In this document: piece by piece, positions 29,319 through 37,175 of the stretch | Numbering within the stretch: the first letter of the stretch is position 1 | Layout: each line of letters begins with the position of its first letter | NCBI GenBank assembly: GCA_008080685.1 | Contig: VKGY01000018.1 | Location: 14,534-63,641, forward strand | Length of the DNA stretch: 49,108 nt | Direction of reading: 5' to 3' | From: Spirochaetota bacterium | GTDB lineage: Bacteria; Spirochaetota; Spirochaetia; Treponematales; Rectinemataceae | The notes under the pieces: generated by a model | The model's input: the letters and a program-made list of their open reading frames with translations, nothing else | The model's database searches: none | Told to the model about the DNA's origin: nothing | Translations under genes and position numbers: made by a program

Positions 29319-29351
29319 GATAACTTTTTTTATGACGTAAAAAAAGTTATC
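29319..29351. promoter_or_regulatory. Perfect inverted repeat, candidate operator for the ROK regulator
   Basis: GATAACTTTTTTTA-TGACG-TAAAAAAAGTTATC: 14-bp perfect arms, 5-bp spacer, immediately after the promoter and before the SBP gene. Confidence 0.75.
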
Positions 29352-29407
29352 GCGTCCCTACGCTATTTGCCATGGATGACGCGATCAATGTTCTTCAAGG
29401 AGGCAAT

Positions 29408-30694
29408 ATGAGAATCAAATCCCTCGTATGCGCGTTTCTGGTTTTGCTTGTCGCAGGAACAGCCTTTGCCAAACCAACCGAGATCACGTTCCAACTCGGC
29501 TGGGCCGTTGATTCCAGCAGGGGCAAGGCGATCCAGCCGATCGTCGACTTGTTCAACCAGCAGAATGCGGAAAAGTATTTCGTTAAAATGATGTCGGGCG
29601 ACAAGATCGACGCATCCCGCCTTCTCACCCAAGTGACGAGCGGAAACGCCCCGGATGTCATGCAGGTAAACTTCGCTATTCTGCAGGCCTTCGCCGCGGA
29701 AGACTTGCTTTCGACTATAACGGGTTTCAACGCTCTGATGGCGAAAGCGTATTCCAAGGATGTCGTCGCGAAAGTAACCTATAAGGACGCGGTATACGGT
29801 ATTCCCTGGGTCGGCCACACAATACAGCTCGTCTACAACGAGGAGCTGTTCAAGAAAGCGGGACTTACCAGGGCTCCGGCCACATGGGATGAACTCCTCA
29901 CCTACGCTAAGCAGATCAAATCAAGGACAGGCGTGGACGGACTTGCGATCGCCGCCGCCCAGCACTACGACACGGTGTGGATGAGTATGCCCATCCTCTA
30001 CGCCTATGGTGCACCGATTCTCAAGGGAACCCCTGGTTCCGGCTCCGAAGTCATTTCTCTCAGCGACGAGAGGAGCCTTGCCGCGATGGCCAAGCTCCAG
30101 GAATTCTACGCGCTCTATGTGAACGCGCCCACCGCGAACGGTGGTAACGTCATGGAAGATTTCAGGAACCAGCGGGCTGCCATGGAATTCCAGGGTCCCT
30201 GGGGCGTGACCGACATTTGGAAGAATGGGCGACCTTTCACCGCAAAAGCGGCACTGATGCCAGCGGGACCTTCGGGCAGATTCGCCGATGTCGGAATCGA
30301 AGCCCTCGTTGTGCCCTTGCGCAAACCAGACAAGGCGAAGCGCGAGGCTATTCAGGCATTTCTCGAATTTATGCTCGCTCCCCAGGCCCAGATGATGGTT
30401 ATGAATGGCGAACTCAATCCGGCCGATGGAAAGTACTATCCTTTCCGCGTTCCCATAAGGAACGACCTGTCCGGAACGGATTTTTTCAAGCAGTTCCCGG
30501 AACTCTATCCCTTCGTCGAAGGATTCTCTATAATTTGCGACACCGCGCCAGGACCCTATTGGACCCAGCTCGGCGCCGAAGTATGGAGCCCTGTGATGAA
30601 CGAGCTCGCCCTCAAAAAGATCACTCCCGCCGAGGCGGCTAAGAAGATTGAGACCAAGGGCAACGCGATCATCAAAGCTTTCTATAACAAGTAA
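29408..30694 (+). CDS. ABC sugar transporter substrate-binding protein (YcjN-like)
   Basis: Signal peptide 'MRIKSLVCAFLVLLVAGTAFA', SBP motifs 'VTSGNAPDVMQVNFAILQAFAAEDLL', 'YGIPWVGHTIQLVYNEELFKKAGLTRAPATWDEL'. Confidence 0.9.
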   Translation: MRIKSLVCAFLVLLVAGTAFAKPTEITFQLGWAVDSSRGKAIQPIVDLFNQQNAEKYFVKMMSGDKIDASRLLTQVTSGNAPDVMQVNFAILQAFAAEDLLSTITGFNALMAKAYSKDVVAKVTYKDAVYGIPWVGHTIQLVYNEELFKKAGLTRAPATWDELLTYAKQIKSRTGVDGLAIAAAQHYDTVWMSMPILYAYGAPILKGTPGSGSEVISLSDERSLAAMAKLQEFYALYVNAPTANGGNVMEDFRNQRAAMEFQGPWGVTDIWKNGRPFTAKAALMPAGPSGRFADVGIEALVVPLRKPDKAKREAIQAFLEFMLAPQAQMMVMNGELNPADGKYYPFRVPIRNDLSGTDFFKQFPELYPFVEGFSIICDTAPGPYWTQLGAEVWSPVMNELALKKITPAEAAKKIETKGNAIIKAFYNK

Positions 30695-30704
30695 GATCCA
30701 TTCG

Positions 30705-30764
30705 CCGTGAGGGACTCGGCGCGAGCCGGATCCCTCACGGTTATTCTTCCCCGCCAAGGCGGGG
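30705..30764 (+). promoter_or_regulatory. Two tandem intercistronic hairpins between SBP and permease genes
   Basis: CCGTGAGGGA...TCCCTCACGG (30705-30740, inner CGGC-GCGA-GCCG) and CCCCGCC-AA-GGCGGGG (30749-30764). Confidence 0.7.
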
Positions 30765-30789
30765 TACCGCGAAAAATTCCGGTGGTCAC

Positions 30790-31701
30790 ATGAAGCAATC
30801 AACCGGCACACGCCGAGCCTGCGTGAAAGATATCGCGGCCCAGGCGATGTTCCTGCCTTCCCTGATAGTGATAGTGCTCTTCACGTTCTACCCGATACTA
30901 TGGGCTTTCGTATCGAGCTTCAAATCGGTGTCGCTGGGAGGCCTCAGAAACGCGGCATTTTGGCAGATTCCGGGGAAATTCGTGGGTCTGTCCAACTACG
31001 TGGGCGTACTCCGGAACGGGGCGTTTTTCGAGGCTCTCATCAATACCGGAAAATACGCGCTATTCAACGTTCCTGTGACGTTATGCGGCGCTCTCTTTCT
31101 CGCGAATCTCCTTCGTAGAAAGGGTCGCGGCGTCTCGTTTTTCAGGACAGCCTTTTTCCTTCCCTACGTCGTTTCCCTCGTTTCCGCGAGCCTCATTTTT
31201 CTGACTCTTTTCAACGGGCAGAACGGTATCATCAACTATTTTCTCACCCTCGCGGGAGCGGAACCGGTATATTGGATGGCCGACTCCTTCTGGGCCATGA
31301 TCGTAATCGCCATGCTTGGAGTTTGGCTGAAGACAGGTTACTATATGCTGTTCTTTTTGGCCGGTCTGCAGAATATTTCCGAAGATTATTACGAAGCGGC
31401 ACGAATTGACGGCGCAGGAGTGTGGAGGCAATTCGTGAGCATAACGCTTCCTTCCCTCAAGCCGATAATGCTCGTCGTTCTCATTCTTCTGATGAGAGAC
31501 GTACTGATAGTGTTCCAGGAAGTCTACGTGATGACGGGAGGAGGGCCGGCAAATACAACCACCACGGTCGCCTTCCTCATCTACCGTGAAGCGTTCGCCA
31601 ATTTTAGGATCGGTTCTTCCTCGGCCATGAGCTTCTTCCTAGCGGGAATCGCCGTGATGATATCGTGGCTTCAGTCTCGCGTTCTGGGGGAGAAAAAATG
31701 A
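30790..31701 (+). CDS. ABC sugar permease (YcjO-like)
   Basis: Multi-TM; intact EAA loop 'YYEAARIDGAGVWRQFVSITLPSLKP'. Confidence 0.92.
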   Translation: MKQSTGTRRACVKDIAAQAMFLPSLIVIVLFTFYPILWAFVSSFKSVSLGGLRNAAFWQIPGKFVGLSNYVGVLRNGAFFEALINTGKYALFNVPVTLCGALFLANLLRRKGRGVSFFRTAFFLPYVVSLVSASLIFLTLFNGQNGIINYFLTLAGAEPVYWMADSFWAMIVIAMLGVWLKTGYYMLFFLAGLQNISEDYYEAARIDGAGVWRQFVSITLPSLKPIMLVVLILLMRDVLIVFQEVYVMTGGGPANTTTTVAFLIYREAFANFRIGSSSAMSFFLAGIAVMISWLQSRVLGEKK

Positions 31702-32506
31702 GAAAGCTGAAAAGTCCCGGGCTGCCCCGTATGGCTATCCTGTTCGTCGTTGCTGTGGCTTTCGTGTTTCCGCTCGTATGGATTCTATTTTCCAGTTTCA
31801 AGACGGACCTCGAAATAGGAAAGTTCCCTCCTGTCCTCTTCCCCGCCCAATGGAAATTGACGAATTATTCCATCGTGTGGGAACTGATGGATTTTGGCGC
31901 GGCTTTTCGCAATTCGCTATTCGTTTCGACAGTGGGCACAGCCTTCAATGTTTTGCTGGCGGCTTTGGCTGGTTACGCGCTATGCAAGGGCAACGTGTGG
32001 GGTGCCAGGATTTTTCTGCCCCTCATCGTTGGGACCTTGGTCGTGCCGCCCGCTTCTATGATCCTGCCGAACTTTTTTATCATTAGTAAGATAGGTTTGT
32101 ACGATAGCCTTTGGGGGTTGATTCTTCCCTTCGCAGTTTCCAGCTTCGGCATTTTTTTCATGAGGAATTATCTCGAGGGTGTATCCAATGAGCTTATCGA
32201 AGCCGCCAGGATCGACTTTTCTTCGCCATTATCCTACCGGTCGCCAAGCCCGCCATCGCATCGCTTTCGATCATCTCCTTCGTCAACAATTGGAATGCGT
32301 TCACGATGCCCTTGGTGCTGTTGAAGAGTGAGGAAAAATTTACTCTGCCGCTCAGGCAGGCCTACATGGCACGCGCCACGGACAACCCGAGCTGGGTGCT
32401 GATCCTGGCTGCAACCTGTCTCGCAGTCATTCCTGTGGTATTCATTTTCCTTGCCCTGCAAAAACAGTTCGTCACGGGCGTAATGGAAGGCGCCGTAAAA
32501 GGATAG
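31698..32506 (+). pseudogene. ABC sugar permease (YcjP-like), frameshifted at EAA loop near 32216
   Basis: Frame 1 ends '...NELIEAARIDFSSPLSYRS'. Another frame resumes 'FFAIILPVAKPAIASLSIISFVNNWNAFTMPLVLLKSEEKFTLPLRQAY...GVMEGAVKG*'. Confidence 0.85.
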
Positions 32507-32511
32507 AAAAG

Positions 32512-33573
32512 ATGCACAAGGCACTAATCGCGACTGCGCCTCACGTGGCCTCGCTCGCGGAATACTCCGATCGGGAACTTGGTCCCGACGAGGCGTTGAT
32601 TCGCACCCTATTTGCGAGCCCCAAGCACGGCACCGATCTTTCCGATTTTCGGGGCGAGAGCGCGTTCATGGATGAGAAGTTTGATCCCGAGTGGAACATG
32701 TTTGTTCCGCGCGCCGCCGACGAGCCGAGAGGAGTGCTTTTCGGTTCCTGGATTATCGGCAACATGTTCGCGGGTCGCATAACAAGAACCGGACGCGATG
32801 TCGCGGATTTTCGAGAGGGCGATCTTGTGGTTTCATACGGTCCCATTCGCGAAACGCAGATCGTCAAGGCCAAGGGAAATTATAGGCTCAGGAAAATAAA
32901 CGATATTTTGTACGCGCCCAACGCGATGTGTTACGATCCGGCGCAATTCGCGCTGGGAGGCGTGCGGGACGCAAACGTGAGGCCAGGCGATGCGGTCGCG
33001 GTATCGGGGCTCGGTGCCATCGGGCTGGTAGCGGTGAAGTTGTGCAGGGCTGCGGGAGCCCGGCCGGTCTTCGGGTTCGACCCATTGCCAGGGCGAAGGG
33101 CTTTGGCGATTTCATGGGGCGCCGATGCGGTGTTCAATCCGCTCGAAGCTGATGTCGGGCTGGAATTGAAGAAGCATACGGATCGACGAGGTGTGGACGC
33201 AGTAATCGAAACGAGCGCCTCGCCGCTTGCCTTGCAGGCGGCGCTCAAAGGCTTGGGATACGGCGGCACGATAGCGTTCGTGGGATTCGGAAAGGAAATA
33301 AAGGGCGGTTTGAATTTCGGACGCGAAGCACATTTCAACAATGTGAAGATTGTGTTTTCGCGCGCGAGTTCGGAACCGAATCCGGAATATCCGCGATGGT
33401 CTAGGAGGCGGATCGAGGACACGGTGTGGCGTATGCTCATGTCGGGGGAGCTCGAATGCGCGGACATGATCACTCCCATAGTTCCATTCTCCGAATCTGC
33501 CGAAGCGTACATGAAATACGTCGATCGGGAGCCCGACAAGAGCGTTAAAATGGGAGTGAAATTCAATGTTTAG
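32512..33573 (+). CDS. ycjQ: Zn-dependent dehydrogenase, YcjQ-like (D-guloside dehydrogenase family)
   Basis: Remembered YcjQ-like stretches: 'KHGTDLSDFRG', 'CYDPAQFALGGVRDANVRPGD', 'NFGREAHFNNVKIVFSRASSEPNPEYPRWSRRRIE'. Confidence 0.8.
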   Translation: MHKALIATAPHVASLAEYSDRELGPDEALIRTLFASPKHGTDLSDFRGESAFMDEKFDPEWNMFVPRAADEPRGVLFGSWIIGNMFAGRITRTGRDVADFREGDLVVSYGPIRETQIVKAKGNYRLRKINDILYAPNAMCYDPAQFALGGVRDANVRPGDAVAVSGLGAIGLVAVKLCRAAGARPVFGFDPLPGRRALAISWGADAVFNPLEADVGLELKKHTDRRGVDAVIETSASPLALQAALKGLGYGGTIAFVGFGKEIKGGLNFGREAHFNNVKIVFSRASSEPNPEYPRWSRRRIEDTVWRMLMSGELECADMITPIVPFSESAEAYMKYVDREPDKSVKMGVKFNV

Positions 33574-34378
33574 ATTGGGAACCCAGGACAAGGATTTCCT
33601 GCCGATCGGTTTAGTAGAAAAGTTCGAGACCCTACGCTCGCTCGGTTTCGACGGATTCGAGATAGACGGGAAAACCCTGGTGGAACGATTCGGCGAGGTA
33701 AAAGCTGCTATAGCGTCTACCCGTTTTCAGGTGTTCTCCGTCTGCGGTGGTTACAGAGGGTGGATAGGGGATTTCGATGAAGTCCGTCGAGAATACGCAT
33801 TGTGCGACATTGAAATTATTCTAGAGAAGGCCGGTGAGATCGGCGCGTCGGGAATAGTGGTTCCGGCCGCGTGGGGCATGTTCTCCAAGCGCCTGCCCCC
33901 CATGACGCCGCCGCGGAGCGACGTGGACGACAGGGCAGTTCTTCTGGATTCCCTAGCCAGGCTCGAACGCGTGTCGGCGCGGACCGGGACTCGAGTGCAT
34001 TTCGAGCCGCTCAATCGGTACGAAGACCACATGGTCAACACGGTGGATCAGGCGCTCGCTATAATTGACAAAGGCGGCTTCGATCGGGTTTCGGTACTTC
34101 CCGATTTTTTCCATATGAACATAGAGGAAGCCGATATTGCGCAAACGCTTCATGACACGGCGGGGAGATATTCACAGGTACACCTCGCTTCTTCCCAACG
34201 TTTCCAACCCGGAACGGGGCATTTGGATCTTGTGTCCGCATTCGGTGCCCTCGCCTCGACAGGATTTGACGGCTGTGGAATATTCGAATGCCGAGTTCTA
34301 GGCAACAACCCGATGGAGGCATATAGGAGATCGGTCAGATTCGTCCGGGATGCGGCGGATAAGGCGGGGCTCGCATGA
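33566..34378 (+). CDS. ycjR: TIM-barrel sugar isomerase/epimerase, YcjR-like
   Basis: 'GFDGFEIDGKTLVERFGEVKAAI', 'CGGYRGWIGDF', 'GIVVPAAWGMFSKRLPPMTPPRS', 'FEPLNRYEDHMVNT', 'DFFHMNIEE'. Confidence 0.82.
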   Translation: MFRLGTQDKDFLPIGLVEKFETLRSLGFDGFEIDGKTLVERFGEVKAAIASTRFQVFSVCGGYRGWIGDFDEVRREYALCDIEIILEKAGEIGASGIVVPAAWGMFSKRLPPMTPPRSDVDDRAVLLDSLARLERVSARTGTRVHFEPLNRYEDHMVNTVDQALAIIDKGGFDRVSVLPDFFHMNIEEADIAQTLHDTAGRYSQVHLASSQRFQPGTGHLDLVSAFGALASTGFDGCGIFECRVLGNNPMEAYRRSVRFVRDAADKAGLA

Positions 34379-35457
34379 AAAAGATGCGGGTCGCCATCGT
34401 GGGCGCGGGAAACATAGCCCGTACCGCCCATATACCCTCGTACCTGGCCGATGGAAGAGCCGAAATAGTCGCGTTGTGTGATTCAAAAATCGAATCCGCG
34501 CGCGCAGCGGCTTCCTTGTGTGGATTTCCCATGATTTACGGGTCTATCGACGAGATACTCGCTTCCGAAAAGCCGGACGCGGTGAGCGTGTGCGTGCCGA
34601 ATTCGGCACACTACGATGCCGTCCTTCGCGCGATTGACTCGGGAGCGCATGTACTGTGCGAAAAGCCGCCAGCGTTGAATTCGCGCGAATCCCGAGAAAT
34701 GGAATTCTTGGCTATGCGGAAGAAAAAGGTGCTCGCCTACAACTTCCATCTGCGTGCTTCGCCGGAAATCGTCTTCCTCAAGGGCTTACAGAAATCGGGA
34801 ACTTCAGAACCGACATCAGCGCTCGGCACCGTGTACGCATCCGAAGCGCGGTACATCAGAAGGCGCGGCATTCCTGGATGGGGTTCGTTCACCGATTCCT
34901 CCGTCCAAGGTGGTGGTGCCTTGATAGACATAGGAGTCCACGCGCTCGATCTTGCATGGCACCTCATGGGGGAGCCTGTTCCAGTATCCTGCCTCGCGAC
35001 TACATCCGACAGGATTGGCACGCGCGGCGGAACCGGTGATTTCGGAGCATGGAGTGGAGAATCCTTCGGTGTTGAAGACTCCGCCTTCGGCTTCATCCTT
35101 TTCGAGGGAGGAGTTAGCCTATCCCTGCAGGCTTCCTGGGCGTTGAATATGGAAGAACGGAAAAAATTTTCTGTCCGCCTGTACGGCGACTGCGCAGGGG
35201 CGGAGCTTTTCCCGCTTCGCATTTTTGACGCCGCGGGAACAAGGCAAAAATCGGAAGGCCAACCTGAAGACAACCTCGCCGATACTACCGTCCTGTACCA
35301 AAAATCGGTCTCGGCTTTCCTCGACGCCTGCGAGGGGAAGGGGAATCCTTTATGCTCAGCGAGGGATGGAACCATCGTTCAATCAATGATCGACGCGTTA
35401 TATCTGTCCGCACGCACGGGTTCGGCGGCTCCGATCTTCGTTGAAAGGGATAGATGA
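34375..35457 (+). CDS. ycjS: GFO/IDH/MocA-family oxidoreductase, YcjS-like
   Basis: 'VAIVGAGNIARTAHIPSYL', 'AHVLCEKPPALNSRE', 'GGGALIDIGVHALDLAWHLMG'. Confidence 0.8.
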   Translation: MKKMRVAIVGAGNIARTAHIPSYLADGRAEIVALCDSKIESARAAASLCGFPMIYGSIDEILASEKPDAVSVCVPNSAHYDAVLRAIDSGAHVLCEKPPALNSRESREMEFLAMRKKKVLAYNFHLRASPEIVFLKGLQKSGTSEPTSALGTVYASEARYIRRRGIPGWGSFTDSSVQGGGALIDIGVHALDLAWHLMGEPVPVSCLATTSDRIGTRGGTGDFGAWSGESFGVEDSAFGFILFEGGVSLSLQASWALNMEERKKFSVRLYGDCAGAELFPLRIFDAAGTRQKSEGQPEDNLADTTVLYQKSVSAFLDACEGKGNPLCSARDGTIVQSMIDALYLSARTGSAAPIFVERDR

Positions 35458-37175
35458 TGGCAACCTTATCTGAAAAGACACAAGCGCGGCTGAGGACCGA
35501 ACTCAATTTTATTTTCGAGAGCGATCACGCAACCATTGAAAAAATCGAACGCGAGATTGGCGCAATGGCGGCCTCGGCGCGCACAGTCAGCAATCGGGAC
35601 ACATGGTTGATTACCTATGGCGACTCGCTCAAACAGCATGGCCAGAAAGGGCTTCATCTCCTCGCCCGATTCTATGAAAAATATCTCGGGGAAATCATCA
35701 GCGACATGCATATTCTGCCGTTTTTCCCTTGGTCGAGCGATGATGGTTTTTCGGTCATGGACTATTACCGCATAGATCCCAAACTCGGTGATTGGGACGA
35801 CGTAAAAGATTTGCGGGACAAATGCGGACTGATGTTCGACGCCGTTCTCAACCACATGTCGTCGGAAAGCGAGTGGTTCAAACGATTTCTCAACGGCGAT
35901 CCGCGATTTTCGCGATATTTTATCGAAGTCAAGGATGACTGGGATTTGGAGAGGGTGTTTCGACCGCGAACGCTCCCCCTCGTATCAGAATTTGAAAGCC
36001 CTTCCGGCATCCGGAAACTCTGGACGACTTTCAGCCGTGACCAGATTGATCTGAACGCGGGCGACCCCGACGTCTTTCTGGAATTCTCGAGAATACTGCT
36101 CTTCTATTCGTCGATGGGCGCGAGGGTCATCAGACTGGACGCCATCGGTTTCTTGTGGAAAGAACCCGGCACTTCTTGCATGCACCACCCCAAGACACAT
36201 GCGATAATTCGGTTTTGGCGAGCCTTACTGGACGAACTCGCGCCAGGAACCCTGGTTATCACGGAAACGAACGTTCCTCACGCCCAGAATATCTCCTACC
36301 TCGGATTAGGCGGCGACGAGGCGCACATGGTGTATCAGTTCCCGCTGCCTCCCCTCGCGCTCCACGCGTTGCATACCGGAAGCGCGTGTGAAATAAGAAA
36401 ATGGCTGGCTACCGTGGAGAGCTCGCCACCGGGCACGACGTATTTCAATTTCTTGGCTTCACACGACGGCATCGGAGTACTGCCGGCCTCGGGATGGCTG
36501 GACGAATCACAGTTGTCGGCGATGATCGAAAAGGTCATTCGTCATGGCGGTCATATTTCGTACAGGAAAAACCCTGATGGCTCCGAAAGCCCCTACGAGA
36601 TGAATATAACCTATTTCGAAGCGGTATCCGATCCTTCGGAGCCGGAAGACTTGAGAATAGCGAAATTCATCGCCGCCCATTGCCTCCTTCTTTCCGTGCG
36701 AGGCGTGCCGGCGATCTACATACACAGCCTTCTAGGATCGCTCAACGACGAATCCGGTTACAGGCAATCGGGGATTAAAAGACGAATAAACAGGGAAAGA
36801 CTCGATTTCGCCTCGCTCTGCGACGAGTTGGACGATGCCGCGCATCGTCGAGGCAAGGTTTTCAGGGGACTGTCGGCGCTTCTGCACGCTAGAAGTAATT
36901 TGAAGGCCTTGGATCCTTATAGTGCGATGAAGGTGCTTGAATGCGATCATCGCGTAATCGCGCTGGAAAGAATATTGCCTGACGGCGCGGAACGCGTACT
37001 GTGCCTAGTGAACGTGTCCTCGGACAGGATTTCTCTGGCAGAATTGCTTTCGGGATTGCGAGGAGAGGGGGCCGAATCATGGCCAGCCGGCAATGAATAT
37101 TTCGATGCGATTTCCGGTCAATCGGGAATACATCACATCGAGTCCTATCAGGGACTCTGGTTGTCGATTCGTTGA
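35454..37175 (+). CDS. GH13_18 sugar phosphorylase (glucosylglycerate phosphorylase/YcjM-like)
   Basis: 'DTWLITYGDSLKQHGQKGLHLLARFY', 'HILPFFPWSSDDGFSVMDYYRIDPKLGDW', 'GARVIRLDAIGFLWKEPGTSCMHHPKTHAII', 'VITETNVPHAQNISYLGLGGDEAHMVYQFPLPP'. Confidence 0.88.
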   Translation: MMATLSEKTQARLRTELNFIFESDHATIEKIEREIGAMAASARTVSNRDTWLITYGDSLKQHGQKGLHLLARFYEKYLGEIISDMHILPFFPWSSDDGFSVMDYYRIDPKLGDWDDVKDLRDKCGLMFDAVLNHMSSESEWFKRFLNGDPRFSRYFIEVKDDWDLERVFRPRTLPLVSEFESPSGIRKLWTTFSRDQIDLNAGDPDVFLEFSRILLFYSSMGARVIRLDAIGFLWKEPGTSCMHHPKTHAIIRFWRALLDELAPGTLVITETNVPHAQNISYLGLGGDEAHMVYQFPLPPLALHALHTGSACEIRKWLATVESSPPGTTYFNFLASHDGIGVLPASGWLDESQLSAMIEKVIRHGGHISYRKNPDGSESPYEMNITYFEAVSDPSEPEDLRIAKFIAAHCLLLSVRGVPAIYIHSLLGSLNDESGYRQSGIKRRINRERLDFASLCDELDDAAHRRGKVFRGLSALLHARSNLKALDPYSAMKVLECDHRVIALERILPDGAERVLCLVNVSSDRISLAELLSGLRGEGAESWPAGNEYFDAISGQSGIHHIESYQGLWLSIR

